64,000 bases of DNA from Bacteriovoracaceae bacterium (GTDB lineage Bacteria > Bdellovibrionota > Bacteriovoracia > Bacteriovoracales > Bacteriovoracaceae): positions 1 through 64,000 of the forward strand of contig JAOARC010000041.1 of assembly GCA_025210745.1 (NCBI GenBank). The letters are read 5' to 3'. The position numbers and the translations under genes are program-made. Under the pieces are notes generated by a model that searched no databases, was not told the origin of the DNA, and worked only from the letters and a program-made list of their open reading frames with translations. Of this stretch, positions 1 through 9,060 are shown piece by piece. Numbering within the stretch: position 1 is the first letter of the stretch; every line of letters starts with the position of its first letter.

Positions 1-1
1 G

Positions 2-241
2 AAGAAAGTAGCTAAAAAAGCAACTAAGAAGAAAGTAGCTAAAAAAGCAACTAAGAAGAAAGTAGCTAAAAAAGCAACTAAGAAGAAAGTAGCTAAAAAG
101 GCAACTAAGAAGAAAGTAGCTAAGAAAAAAGCGGCTCCTAAGAAAAAAGCGGCTCCTAAAAAGAAGGCTACTGCTAAGAAAAAAGCAGCTCCAAAGAAAA
201 AAACAGCTGCTAAGAAAAAAGTAGTTAAAAAGAAAAAATAA
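2..241 (+). CDS. Lys/Ala-rich histone-H1-like repeat protein (C-terminal part)
   Basis: An open frame entering from the left edge (79 codons, stop TAA at 239-241) reads as tandem KKVAKKAT units and then KKAAPKK units, almost only Lys, Ala, Thr, Val and Pro. Such extremely basic low-complexity tails occur in bacterial histone-H1-like, DNA-compacting proteins; binding of DNA or polyanions is the likely role. The start and any N-terminal domain lie outside the window, so the family cannot be fixed. The DNA is itself a near-perfect 24-bp tandem repeat, so length variation between strains is likely. Confidence is high that this is coding and moderate for the role. Confidence 0.75.
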   Translation, partial: KKVAKKATKKKVAKKATKKKVAKKATKKKVAKKATKKKVAKKKAAPKKKAAPKKKATAKKKAAPKKKTAAKKKVVKKKK

Positions 242-260
242 TTAATAAAAATTAATTATA

Positions 261-292
261 GAAAAAGGGGATCAATTTGATCCCCTTTTTTG
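261..292 (+). terminator. Rho-independent terminator of the Lys-rich gene
   Basis: The palindrome GGGGATCAATTTGATCCCC at 267-285 follows an A-run and is followed by six T residues, 25 bases after the stop codon of the Lys-rich protein. Confidence 0.85.
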
Positions 293-325
293 TATATTTA
301 GATCGTATTTAAAAAAGAGTCGAAA

Positions 326-913
326 ATGGGTGTTTTAAACAGATTGTTTTTAAAAGGTTTGATTACCGTTGTTCCAATTACAGTAACTTTATATTTGATT
401 TTAGCTATCTCGAGCAAATTAGAAGGTTTTTTTGCACCTCATGTCAAAAAACTTTTGGGTCCAACACTCTATATTCCTGGTTTCGGAATTGTCGTAACTA
501 TAATCTTGATTATTTTAGTAGGTGTATTAGTAAGTAACTTTGTAACAGGATCAATTTTTAAGGTTTTTATAAAACAATTTGAAAAAGTTCCTTTTATTAA
601 GGCTATCTATAACCCATTAAAAGATTTAATGTCATTATTTGCTGGAAACTCACAAAGTCAGATGCAAAAAGTTGTTATGGTTAAGTTTGAACATCTTGGA
701 ATTGAGACTATTGGCTTGGTAACAAGAGAAGACTTTGAAGAGTTTAATAATCCATTATTTTCAAAAAATAAAGTTGCTGTTTATATACCTCTAAGTTATA
801 TGTTGGGTGGTTTTACTGCAATTGTCTCAAGAGAAAATTTAACAGAAATAGATATTCCTGTTGATAAGGCATTTAAGCTTGCAATTACAGGTTGGATTAC
901 ATCTGAAAAATGA
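326..913 (+). CDS. DUF502 family integral membrane protein
   Basis: This 195-residue protein matches the DUF502 pattern. An N-terminal membrane helix follows a short basic start (residues ~8-30, with the ITVVPITVTL signature). A second hydrophobic helix (~52-75) comes next, then a soluble C-terminal domain with the conserved PFIKAIYNPLKDL stretch after helix 2. The molecular function of the family is unknown; an inner-membrane location is likely. The stop overlaps the start of the methyltransferase gene by 4 bp (ATGA), so the two are translationally coupled. Confidence 0.85.
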   Translation: MGVLNRLFLKGLITVVPITVTLYLILAISSKLEGFFAPHVKKLLGPTLYIPGFGIVVTIILIILVGVLVSNFVTGSIFKVFIKQFEKVPFIKAIYNPLKDLMSLFAGNSQSQMQKVVMVKFEHLGIETIGLVTREDFEEFNNPLFSKNKVAVYIPLSYMLGGFTAIVSRENLTEIDIPVDKAFKLAITGWITSEK

Positions 914-1539
914 TTTGTCCTCTTTGCAAATCTTCTAAGATAAAAGAATTTATTGAATACAAAGAAGTTGTTTATCACACTTGTGAAATATGTGAACTTA
1001 TCTTTATGGATAAGAAATTTCATGTTTCAAATGAAAAAGAAAAGAGCCGTTATGAAAAACATCAAAATAACGAGCTTACTGATGGCTATAAAGCATTTTT
1101 ATATAAAATAGTAGATAAGATAAAAATATATAGTAAAGCTTCTGAGAATGGCTTAGACTTTGGATCAGGGCCATATCCTATGATGGAAAATCTTTTGGCA
1201 AAAGAAAATCTAAAATGTGAATCTTACGATCCATATTTTAATTCAAAAAAACTGAATGAAAGTTATGATTTCATTGTTTTAAATGAAGTTGCAGAGCATT
1301 TTAACAATCCTTACGTTGAATTTGATCTTATTTTTAAAAAATTACTTAAAAAAAATGGATTTTGTTACATTCAAACAGGAATTTATACAGAAAATATAGA
1401 TTTTAAAGGATGGCACTACAAAAATGATCTAACTCATGTTTGTTTTTACAGACATAAGACGATTGATATTATATGTGATACCTATAATTTAAAGATGGTT
1501 GAAAACACTAATAATGTCATAGTCTTACAAAGGAAATAA
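910..1539 (+). CDS. Class I SAM-dependent methyltransferase with N-terminal zinc ribbon
   Basis: A CPLC...CEIC pair of Cys knuckles (residues ~4-30) forms a small zinc ribbon. It precedes a Methyltransf_23-type Rossmann fold with the SAM-binding motif I LDFGSGPYP (~78-86) and the post-motif II segment FIVLNEVAEHF. Related zinc-ribbon methyltransferases often act on sugars or small metabolites; the substrate here cannot be read from sequence. The gene overlaps the DUF502 gene upstream and ends 2 bp before the peptidase gene, so it sits in a tight operon. Confidence 0.8.
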   Translation: MICPLCKSSKIKEFIEYKEVVYHTCEICELIFMDKKFHVSNEKEKSRYEKHQNNELTDGYKAFLYKIVDKIKIYSKASENGLDFGSGPYPMMENLLAKENLKCESYDPYFNSKKLNESYDFIVLNEVAEHFNNPYVEFDLIFKKLLKKNGFCYIQTGIYTENIDFKGWHYKNDLTHVCFYRHKTIDIICDTYNLKMVENTNNVIVLQRK

Positions 1540-1541
1540 GC

Positions 1542-2969
1542 ATGTTAGAAAATACATCAGCAAAGCATTTGTGGAATATTTTTAATCAATTCACAAAAAT
1601 ACCTAGGCCTTCAAAGCATGAAGAAAAAATAATCGGATTTATTCAAGATCTTGCTAATGATCATGGACTTGAAAATAAAATTGATTCAGCTGGAAATATT
1701 ATCGTTTATGTTAAAGGATCTAGTGGAAGAGAAGATGAAGATACCTTAATTATTCAAAATCATGTTGATATGGTAACTGATGCAATTTTAGGTAAAAAAA
1801 TAAACTTTAAAGAAGATGCAATCGAGACATATATTGAAGATGGCTGGTTAAAAGCAGATGGAACAACTCTTGGTGCTGATAACGGAATTGGATGTGCGGC
1901 AGCTCTAGCTACAATTTTTGAAGAAGATATGTCACATCCTCCGCTTGAACTTCTTTTTACAATTGATGAAGAAACTGGTCTTCATGGAGCTTTAGGATTA
2001 GATGCAAGCCTTTTAAAAGGTAAAAAGATGCTTAATCTTGATACTGAAGAGTGGGGAAGTTTATATATTGGTTGTGCTGGTGGTATCGATTATGACTTTA
2101 ATAGAGAATATAAGGTTTCTAGTAATACATTAAATAATTATTTTGAATTAGAAATAAAGGGATTTATTGGTGGCCACTCTGGTTTAAATATTCATGAGCA
2201 AAGAGCAAATGCAATAAAAGTATTTTCTAAGATTTTAAAAAGATTAGATTCTTTTGAATTAGAAGAGGTAAGATTTGGAAAAGCTCATAATATTATTCCA
2301 AGAGATGGTTTTTGTAGGTTTTTTACCAATTCAAATAATGTAGAAAGTATATTAGAAGAAGTTAAAAAAGAACTATATTCATACCTTCCAAAAGCTGATC
2401 AAGTCTTTGAAATTAATCTTAAAAGTTTAGAGCAAGCTTCAAAAGATGTTTTAAGTTCAAATGATTCGATAAATTTTGTTAAGTTTATTAGTTTATTTCC
2501 AAATGGAGCTCATAGGTTCGATCTTGAAAGCGAAGATACAATCGTAAGTTGTTCAAATAATCTTGCAAAAGCTTTACTTGTTCGTGGAAAAGCATACTTT
2601 TTAACTTCATTAAGATTTTTTGATAGAAATGAAGTTAAAGATATTGAAGATCAATTAGTATTTTTAGCGGATACTTTTGGTTATGAATATCAAAAGAACT
2701 CTGAGTATCCAAGTTGGAAGCCTGTTTGGGAAAATAGTGTTTTAGAATGTGTGAAAAAATCATATGAAAACTTATATAACCAAAAGCCTCATGTTACGGC
2801 TATTCATGCTGGATTAGAGTGTGGTATTTTAAAAGATAAGATTGGTGATATTGAAGTTTGCTCGTTTGGTCCAACTATTGAAGGAGCTCATTCTCCAGAT
2901 GAAAAGGTTGAAATTGAATCTGTAGATAAATTTTGGAAATTATTTAAAGAAGTATTAAAAAATATTTAG
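1542..2969 (+). CDS. pepD: Aminoacyl-histidine dipeptidase (PepD, peptidase M20)
   Basis: This 475-residue protein has the usual length of PepD/Xaa-His dipeptidases, cytosolic dinuclear-zinc enzymes that split dipeptides such as carnosine. Visible metal and catalytic motifs include NHVDMV (first metal His and catalytic Asp), LGADNGIG (bridging Asp), IDEETGLHGA (general base Glu and metal Glu) and the C-terminal HAGLECG...HSPDE motif. The lid/dimerisation domain lies in between, with GGHSG at ~215. It is the last gene of the tight run starting at 326, and a small membrane-protein gene follows after 8 bp. Confidence 0.9.
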   Translation: MLENTSAKHLWNIFNQFTKIPRPSKHEEKIIGFIQDLANDHGLENKIDSAGNIIVYVKGSSGREDEDTLIIQNHVDMVTDAILGKKINFKEDAIETYIEDGWLKADGTTLGADNGIGCAAALATIFEEDMSHPPLELLFTIDEETGLHGALGLDASLLKGKKMLNLDTEEWGSLYIGCAGGIDYDFNREYKVSSNTLNNYFELEIKGFIGGHSGLNIHEQRANAIKVFSKILKRLDSFELEEVRFGKAHNIIPRDGFCRFFTNSNNVESILEEVKKELYSYLPKADQVFEINLKSLEQASKDVLSSNDSINFVKFISLFPNGAHRFDLESEDTIVSCSNNLAKALLVRGKAYFLTSLRFFDRNEVKDIEDQLVFLADTFGYEYQKNSEYPSWKPVWENSVLECVKKSYENLYNQKPHVTAIHAGLECGILKDKIGDIEVCSFGPTIEGAHSPDEKVEIESVDKFWKLFKEVLKNI

Positions 2970-2977
2970 GAGTTTTT

Positions 2978-3325
2978 ATGTCTTATCAAGTTTATAAGAT
3001 GCTACACATTGTATCGATTGTAATTTTCTTTAGCTGTTTTTATGCAAGTATTCAGTCAAACTTTAGCATGAAATTAAAAAAGATTTTAATGGGTGTGATG
3101 AGTTTAATTATTTTAGTTGCTGGTATGGGTCTAATTGCTAGACTTGGAATTCCACACGGTGAACCATGGCCATTATGGTTAAAAGCAAAGTTAGGAATTT
3201 GGGCAGTTGTTGTTATTGGAGCTCCTGTTGTAAATAAGAGATTTAGTGTTCATGCTCATAAGTACTTTTGGGTTTGCACTGTTTTATTAGTAGTTGCAAG
3301 TTATATGGCCAACTACAAAATTTAA
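2978..3325 (+). CDS. Small four-helix membrane protein (SirB/CopD-like)
   Basis: This 115-residue, very hydrophobic protein has about four predicted membrane helices, a conserved-looking KMLHIVSI in helix 1 and WLKAKLGIW before helix 3. The helix-1 His and the Trp-Lys-Leu pattern resemble small SirB2/CopD-like families, but the match is only by eye. The RBS AGGAG lies 7 bp upstream of the ATG. The function is unknown; the spacing suggests cotranscription with the peptidase gene. Confidence 0.6.
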   Translation: MSYQVYKMLHIVSIVIFFSCFYASIQSNFSMKLKKILMGVMSLIILVAGMGLIARLGIPHGEPWPLWLKAKLGIWAVVVIGAPVVNKRFSVHAHKYFWVCTVLLVVASYMANYKI

Positions 3326-3362
3326 ATTTTACATACTGCAAAAATATTTCTAAAATAATAAT

Positions 3363-3584
3363 ATGATTAGATTTATTATAAAAATATATATTTATATTGT
3401 TATTTTAGATGCTATTTTAAGCTATTTTCCTCAAGTTAAAAATCAAGCTTGGGCCAAAAATATAAAGAAAATAGCTGATTATACTTTAAATCCTATTAGA
3501 AAGATTATGCCAAATGATCTTCCTTTTGATCTTAGTCCACTAGTTCTAATATTACTGTTAAATTTTGTTATGCTAATTTGGTAA
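3363..3584 (+). CDS. YggT family membrane protein
   Basis: This 73-residue protein contains the YggT signature: a first helix ending in ILSYFP, the middle motif DYTLNPIRKIMPNDLPFDLSP, and a second C-terminal helix. YggT proteins (Ylmg/CCB3 in plastids) are two-helix inner-membrane proteins linked to cell-shape or membrane biogenesis and osmotic tolerance in other bacteria; their precise role is unsettled. It ends 7 bp before the next gene, so it is probably cotranscribed with it. Confidence 0.85.
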   Translation: MIRFIIKIYIYIVILDAILSYFPQVKNQAWAKNIKKIADYTLNPIRKIMPNDLPFDLSPLVLILLLNFVMLIW

Positions 3585-3591
3585 GGAGCTT

Positions 3592-4410
3592 ATGGAATTT
3601 GATATCTCAACTCTTGTTGATGAAACATTTAATCATTTCAATCAGATTAATAGTGATATTCTAAAAAATGAAGACGATATTGCTATTGCCAAGCAAGAAA
3701 AGATTTTAGTTCCAAGTTCTCCTGGAGTAGTGTTTACATTAAGCCAAAGTGATTCAACATATATTGTTAGAGTATTAGATACAAGGTGTTTAAGTGAAAC
3801 ATTTGAAGATATAACTCAATTTCCTGAAAATTATCCTTCGTTAAGGCTCAACTTAGACGATAACATCAAGAGTAATCTTTTATTTTTTGAATGTATTGAT
3901 ATAAAGATTGCAAAGACAATTAAAAAAGCTCTTCACGCTAAACGATTTTCAAAAAATGAAGAATTTATTTTAAATATTTCCGATCCGTCGGACTCATGCT
4001 GGTTAGCAAAGAGTGAAGATTCCTTAAAGATATTCTTTAATCTTTCAAAGACTAATGAAAGTGATAGCGTTATAAACCTTGGTCCTATTTTTAGTGCTTA
4101 TGACTATCAAGATAAACTTAATAAGCTATATGGTTATTTTAAGATGCTATTTGATATGAAGAGTTTTTCGTTAACTCAAAATACAATTGAAATGATTCCT
4201 GTAAATAATAGCGACTTAGTTTTCAACGACTTTAGAAATCTATTTTATAATGCAAACCTTGGTCAAAATATAAGATCTAAGATGTTAGAGCTAGAACAAA
4301 AATCAAAAGATGAGTCTTATTACAAAGATCTTGTAGATGCTAATAACTGGTTATATGAGTTAAGTATTCTTGGTTCTTTTTGGAAAAACGTTCAATTAAA
4401 ATTAAACTGA
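3592..4410 (+). CDS. Hypothetical protein, soluble, 272 aa
   Basis: I do not recognise this protein. It has no signal peptide or membrane helix, is mildly acidic, and has a mixed alpha/beta-looking composition with a Leu-rich C-terminal helix bundle (residues ~225-272). An AGGAG RBS precedes the ATG. It follows the YggT gene by 7 bp, and its stop codon overlaps the end of a convergent small gene by about 9 bp. A cytoplasmic role is likely; no domain can be named. Confidence 0.6.
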   Translation: MEFDISTLVDETFNHFNQINSDILKNEDDIAIAKQEKILVPSSPGVVFTLSQSDSTYIVRVLDTRCLSETFEDITQFPENYPSLRLNLDDNIKSNLLFFECIDIKIAKTIKKALHAKRFSKNEEFILNISDPSDSCWLAKSEDSLKIFFNLSKTNESDSVINLGPIFSAYDYQDKLNKLYGYFKMLFDMKSFSLTQNTIEMIPVNNSDLVFNDFRNLFYNANLGQNIRSKMLELEQKSKDESYYKDLVDANNWLYELSILGSFWKNVQLKLN

Positions 4411-4620
4411 TTTTCCTGCAAGAAATCCTGTAATCATAAGCTGAGCAAGCAGAGCTACTTCTTCATCATCTTCAATACCGTAAAAGTCTTCTATATGATC
4501 AATAAAAGTTTCAGCAGCATCTTCTTCAAATGTGCCAGCGATAAGCTCAGAAATTTGCTCATTAGTTTTCATTTCAAACTTATCAAAGAAAGTATCTAAT
4601 TGTTCTTTTGTAATTTTCAT
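4402..4620 (-). CDS. Small acidic hypothetical protein, 72 aa
   Basis: This 72-residue acidic all-helical protein is rich in Glu/Asp (EEDAAETFIDHIEDFYGIEDDEEV) and ends in a hydrophobic helix. No family is recognised. It is convergent with the 272-aa gene and the two 3' ends overlap. Consistent codon use and a clear start make it more likely real than spurious. Confidence 0.55.
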   Translation of the reverse strand: MKITKEQLDTFFDKFEMKTNEQISELIAGTFEEDAAETFIDHIEDFYGIEDDEEVALLAQLMITGFLAGKSV

Positions 4621-4685
4621 AGTCTTGTATTATCAAGCTTTGGTCGATCTTACAATTTTTCCAATATATGTTAAAATAATTACAT

Positions 4686-5852
4686 ATGAGAATTACAGTA
4701 ACAGTTGAAAATAGGTTTTTTAGGGATCAAAATAGTCAAGTTTGGACTGAAAACCACTTTCCTTATGAGTTTTGGGACAGATACCTTAAGGTTTATAAAA
4801 ATGTAAGGGTTGTAGCTAGAGCTCAAGATGTAAGTGAGATTAAGCCTCATTGGAAAAGGGTGGATGGAGATAAAGTGAGCGTATTTTGTCTTCCATTTTA
4901 TATTGGACCAATTGGATATTTAAAAAACTTTTTTAAGATGAGAAAGTTATGTAAAGAGCTTGTTGTTGCTGAAGATAGATATCTAATGCGAGTTGGTTCT
5001 CCTATTGCTGATATTATTCAACCTATATTGTTAAAAAGAAAAATTCCTTATGCTGTAGAAGTTGTGGGAGATCCATGGGATGTTTTTGGTCCTGGAGTTT
5101 TTCATCATCCTTTAAGACCATTATTGAGGTTATATTTTACTTATAAGTTAAAAAAACAATGCGCTCATGCAGCATGTGCTTCATATGTAACTCAAAAAAT
5201 TCTTCAACAAAGATATCCTGTCAAGCAAGGTCGATTTTCAATAGGAGCATCTTCTATTGTATTAAAAGATGAAGATATTGTTTCTCATTCAAGAACTTAT
5301 GAAAAAATGCATAAGATAAGTATTATAAATATTGGAAGTCTTGAATATCATGTAAAGGGAACTGATACTTTAATAAAAGCTGTGGCTATCTTGGCAAATA
5401 AAGGAATCAATATAAGCCTCTCTATATTAGGAGATGGAAGATTTAGAGCTGATTATGAAAAAATGGCACAGAATTTAGGTGTAAAAGAAAATATTGATTT
5501 TTGTGGAAATGTTCCTGCTGGAAAATTAGTTCAAAATAAAATTGATTCATCTGATATTTTCATCTTACCTTCAAGATCAGAAGGTCTTCCTCGTGCTATG
5601 ATTGAAGCTATGGCAAGGGGAGTATTTTGTCTTGGGACAAAGGCCGGTGGAATAAACGAGCTTTTAGAAGAAGATCAAAAAGTTGAAGTTGGAGATTTTG
5701 AAGATCTTGCAAAGAAGATTGAGTTTTATATGAATAATCCCGATCTTATGAATAAAGAAGCAAAAAGAAACTTAGAGTTTTCTAAGGGATATCACTATAA
5801 GATTTTAGAAGATAGAAGAACATCTTTATATAAACATTTAAGAAACTTATGA
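4686..5852 (+). CDS. Glycosyltransferase family 4 (GT-B fold)
   Basis: This is a 388-residue GT-B glycosyltransferase. The C-terminal Rossmann domain shows the GT4 signature DIFILPSRSEGLPRAMIEAMARG (in parts, ~residues 290-315), with the E-x7-E nucleotide-sugar motif, preceded by NIGSLEYHVKGTDTLIKA, a typical start of Glycos_transf_1. The N-terminal acceptor domain carries the VVGDPWDVFGPG segment. It should transfer a sugar from an NDP-sugar in surface polysaccharide synthesis. It overlaps the next glycosyltransferase gene by 4 bp (ATGA). Confidence 0.85.
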   Translation: MRITVTVENRFFRDQNSQVWTENHFPYEFWDRYLKVYKNVRVVARAQDVSEIKPHWKRVDGDKVSVFCLPFYIGPIGYLKNFFKMRKLCKELVVAEDRYLMRVGSPIADIIQPILLKRKIPYAVEVVGDPWDVFGPGVFHHPLRPLLRLYFTYKLKKQCAHAACASYVTQKILQQRYPVKQGRFSIGASSIVLKDEDIVSHSRTYEKMHKISIINIGSLEYHVKGTDTLIKAVAILANKGINISLSILGDGRFRADYEKMAQNLGVKENIDFCGNVPAGKLVQNKIDSSDIFILPSRSEGLPRAMIEAMARGVFCLGTKAGGINELLEEDQKVEVGDFEDLAKKIEFYMNNPDLMNKEAKRNLEFSKGYHYKILEDRRTSLYKHLRNL

Positions 5853-7042
5853 AAGTATTACAAATAGTTAAAACAACAGATGGAGCTGATTGGGCATTTA
5901 AACAAGTAGGAATTCTTGTCTCAAAAGGTATTGAAGTCCATATTATTTTACCTAATGATACAGGAAGGTTTATAGAGAACTGGAAAAATAGTGGTGCTAC
6001 CATTCATATTTTAAATTTGGATCTTCCAAAATCAAAGCTATATAAGATATCAAGTAAGGCTAAAGAACTTGCCATTTTGATAGATGAAATAAAGCCCGAT
6101 TTTATTCATTCTCATTTTTTTATAACGACAATTATAGCTAGAAAGAGTTTTAAATATCATAATCATCCATGCAAGATAATTTATCAGGTAGCGGGGCCAC
6201 TTCATCTTGAAAAATGGCCATTTAAAATGTGGGATTTACTATCAGCTAAAAAAGAGCGAGACTTTTGGATAGCTTCAAGCATTTATATCAAAAATATATA
6301 TTTGAATAATGGTATTAATAAGGATCGTTTATTTTTAAGTTATTATGGATCAACTCCTGAAGAATTTAAGGATGAAAAAACAAATGTATTAAGATCAAAG
6401 CTTAATATGAAAGATGATTTTCTCATTGGAAATATTTCTCATATGTATCCGCCTAAGTATTACCTAGGCCAATTCATAGGACTTAAATGTCATGAACTAA
6501 TGATTAAAGCATTTGCCCTTGCTAAAAAGAAAGTAAGTACTAAGTTTGTTTTTATTGGTGGACAGTGGGGAGAAGCCAATAGTTATGAATTAAAACTAAA
6601 AGAGCTTGCTAAAAGTACGTCAAAAGATATCTATATGTACGGACATATGGATAGCAAAATGGTTAAAAGTGTTTGGGCCGATTTTGACTTAGCTGTTCAT
6701 TTTCCTGTGAACGAAAACTGTGGTGGTGTTATTGAACCATTAATGGCAAATGTACCTATTATAGCATCAGATGCTGGAGGCCTTCCTGAAGTTGTTATTC
6801 ATAATAAAACAGGACTGATTGCTAAACAAAAAGATATAGAAGACTTAAAAGAAAAAATTGAATATGCATTAGATAACCCGCAGAAAATGAAGCAAATGAC
6901 TGTCACAGGTCAAAAACTTGTTCGAACGATGTTTGATGTAAAAAGAACAGCAGTAGAGATTTTTGATATTTATCACTTTTTAAAAGATGGTGGGCAAAGA
7001 CCTTCTGATTTTTGTTCAAAAAAGTTCATTGAAAATGAATAG
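5849..7042 (+). CDS. Glycosyltransferase family 4
   Basis: This 397-residue GT-B enzyme has an N-terminal Glyco_transf_4 domain (start VLQIVKTTDGADWAF, HSHFF at ~92). Its C-terminal domain has the GT4 signature FPVNENCGGVIEPLMANVPIIASDAGGLPE, here read in parts, with the two Glu residues of the E-x7-E motif partly altered (ENCGGVIE). It is translationally coupled to the preceding GT4 gene, and its 3' end overlaps the beta-helix gene. A role in the same glycan pathway is likely. Confidence 0.83.
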   Translation: MKVLQIVKTTDGADWAFKQVGILVSKGIEVHIILPNDTGRFIENWKNSGATIHILNLDLPKSKLYKISSKAKELAILIDEIKPDFIHSHFFITTIIARKSFKYHNHPCKIIYQVAGPLHLEKWPFKMWDLLSAKKERDFWIASSIYIKNIYLNNGINKDRLFLSYYGSTPEEFKDEKTNVLRSKLNMKDDFLIGNISHMYPPKYYLGQFIGLKCHELMIKAFALAKKKVSTKFVFIGGQWGEANSYELKLKELAKSTSKDIYMYGHMDSKMVKSVWADFDLAVHFPVNENCGGVIEPLMANVPIIASDAGGLPEVVIHNKTGLIAKQKDIEDLKEKIEYALDNPQKMKQMTVTGQKLVRTMFDVKRTAVEIFDIYHFLKDGGQRPSDFCSKKFIENE

Positions 7043-8363
7043 AAAAAACTTTTTAAAATTACTTGCAATAACTCCATTTGCACTTTACGCGAAAAAACAA
7101 ACTCATGAGCATACAATATTTAAATACGGTGCTAAGGGTGATGGAAAAACTGATGATACAAAAGCTTTTATTAGAGCTCTAAAGAAAAATAAGGAGCTCT
7201 ATCTTCCAAAAGGAAAAACGTTTATTGTTGAAAGCTTAGTTGTATCAAATGTTAAACTTTTTGGCGGTGGAACCTTAAGATCACTAAAGTCGAAACACTG
7301 TTTATTAGTAAATGGCTCATCAAGTATCTTTGATAATATTACTTTTAAATCTAGTCATTCTATAAAAGAGGGAAAAAGTGAAATTAAGCTTTTAGATGGC
7401 TGTGAAAATATCACTTTTAAAAACTGTCTTTTTGTTGGAAGAAGTTATTGTTCAATAAGTGCAGATTCAAATGGAAAAGACAATGATAGTCTTATTTATA
7501 AAAAACAAGTAAAAAACCTTATTGTAGAAAACAGTGTTTTTAAGGGAACCTATTCAAGACATCTATATCTTCATAATATTAAAGATGTAAAAGTGATGGG
7601 ATGTTCATTTAATGATTCTTATAATGATTCAATTAGGCTAAGACAAAAGGTAAGTACTGTTTTAATCTCTAAAAATACTTTTAATAATATCGGAACTTCT
7701 AAGACAGCAGATTCTAAGGATGCTATTGATACCTTTTGGAGTGGAAAAAATCTTATCATAGAGAATAATCAAATTGAGACTGTGGGTACCCATGGACTTG
7801 ATATAAAAGGAGTGGAGCCTAAGCTTAGAGAAAAAACATCAAATGTTATTATTTCTAAAAATAATATATCAAGAGCAGCTTTTAGTGGGATTTTTATATC
7901 TAGTGCGACTGAAAAAGATACTCATGTAGAAAACTTTATTGTGGAAAATAATATGATTAGCAAATGTAATCAAGCTAAAAAAGAAGCTAATTATGGAGCC
8001 ATTTATATTCATCACGGAGTAAGGAATCTAAATATTCATCATAATAATATTTCTAATAACCATGCTAGTGGTATTGTTATTGGGAATTTTTCTAAAACGA
8101 AGATTTTAAATGAAAATGTGAGTATTACCTTTAATCAGTTAAGTGATAACTATCTTCAAAGTCAAAGCTTCAATTGTATAAATATATTTCCTACAAAAAA
8201 CTTAGTTGTACATGCAAATCAAATTTCATTTTCTAAAAAAAGAAATGCAGTAGGGCTTATGCTTGGATCTGATAAGAATTTAAAGCAAGCGAGGAACTAT
8301 TCTGTTCAAGATAATCAGTTCAATAATATTTCGAATAATATAATATCTAAAATAAAAATATAA
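7035..8363 (+). CDS. Right-handed beta-helix (pectate-lyase-like) exported protein
   Basis: I chose the ATG at 7035, which overlaps the previous stop, because it yields a signal peptide (NRKNFLKLLAITPFALYA), rather than an upstream in-frame start at 6987. The mature part begins with the FKYGAKGDGKTDDTKAF motif typical of Pectate_lyase_3/GDSL-linked beta-helix proteins. About 12 irregular parallel beta-helix rungs follow, with repeated NNxI / ENNxI asparagine ladders. Such folds cleave or bind polysaccharide. Its place after two glycosyltransferases suggests trimming or modification of an exported glycan. Confidence 0.8.
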   Translation: MNRKNFLKLLAITPFALYAKKQTHEHTIFKYGAKGDGKTDDTKAFIRALKKNKELYLPKGKTFIVESLVVSNVKLFGGGTLRSLKSKHCLLVNGSSSIFDNITFKSSHSIKEGKSEIKLLDGCENITFKNCLFVGRSYCSISADSNGKDNDSLIYKKQVKNLIVENSVFKGTYSRHLYLHNIKDVKVMGCSFNDSYNDSIRLRQKVSTVLISKNTFNNIGTSKTADSKDAIDTFWSGKNLIIENNQIETVGTHGLDIKGVEPKLREKTSNVIISKNNISRAAFSGIFISSATEKDTHVENFIVENNMISKCNQAKKEANYGAIYIHHGVRNLNIHHNNISNNHASGIVIGNFSKTKILNENVSITFNQLSDNYLQSQSFNCINIFPTKNLVVHANQISFSKKRNAVGLMLGSDKNLKQARNYSVQDNQFNNISNNIISKIKI

Positions 8364-8372
8364 AGAGAAAAA

Positions 8373-8861
8373 ATGAAAAAAGCGATACATTTATATATCA
8401 TTCTTATTTTACTAAGCTCTTGTGCAACTAAGTATGATCCTAACTCTAAAAAAGCAGTTTATAATAATATGACTGGTGAAATTATTTGGAATAAAGAAAA
8501 GCATAATATGAGTTTTTTTGATCAACAGTATGATGCTGATAAAGTTTTTCTAGATGATAAAAAAACTCAAAATCTTATAAAAGAGTCAAATATGATGAGT
8601 AAAAAAGCGAATACTTATTTATGGGGAGGCCTTGGTCTTGCTATTTTATATTTACTCAACTCTAAGAATCATAGTGAAAGTACTAGAAATACTATTTATT
8701 ATGGAATTTTTACAGGAGTAGGACTTGTGCCAAGTATTTATATTCAAACCAATAGAGAGAGTAAAATCAAAGAAGGAATAAAAGATTACAATCAAAGAAA
8801 GGGCTACTCTTTTAATTCTAATAGTATTCCTCTTGGAGTTAAATATAGTTTTAAGTTTTAA
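8373..8861 (+). CDS. Lipoprotein with one membrane segment, unknown function
   Basis: This 162-residue protein has a lipobox (LLSSC at ~13-17), a hydrophilic middle, and a hydrophobic segment around residues 80-100 (YLWGGLGLAILYLL), which fits an outer-membrane or periplasmic lipoprotein. An AGAGAA-type RBS lies 5 bp upstream. It is the last gene of the glycosyltransferase/beta-helix run and probably assists the same glycan system. No family is recognised. Confidence 0.65.
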   Translation: MKKAIHLYIILILLSSCATKYDPNSKKAVYNNMTGEIIWNKEKHNMSFFDQQYDADKVFLDDKKTQNLIKESNMMSKKANTYLWGGLGLAILYLLNSKNHSESTRNTIYYGIFTGVGLVPSIYIQTNRESKIKEGIKDYNQRKGYSFNSNSIPLGVKYSFKF

Positions 8862-8870
8862 GGTCAATCT

Positions 8871-8916
8871 ATCGTTTTTAGTACTTAATGACTTAAAACT
8901 AGAAAATAAAAACGAT
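8871..8916. repeat. Inverted repeat in the 8862-9060 gap
   Basis: The 10-bp perfect inverted repeat ATCGTTTTTA (8871-8880) / TAAAAACGAT (8907-8916) has a 26-base loop, just after the lipoprotein gene. No T-run follows on either strand, so it is not a typical terminator. The rest of the gap up to 9060 holds nothing else I can name. Confidence 0.4.
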
Positions 8917-9060
8917 ATTACTGATTTTGTTTAGATATCTATGACTGACTGTTTGATTTTATGGTGCATAATTGTACTTAAAGAATACAAAGATTAAGAC
9001 AAATGGAAGTATTATATGATATTGACCTACAATAATATTTTTTAATCATAAGAGATGAAA

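Noticed and set aside
1..241. Tandem repeats as a CRISPR array
   Set aside because: There are no spacers; the units are directly adjacent and encode a continuous Lys/Ala-rich frame.
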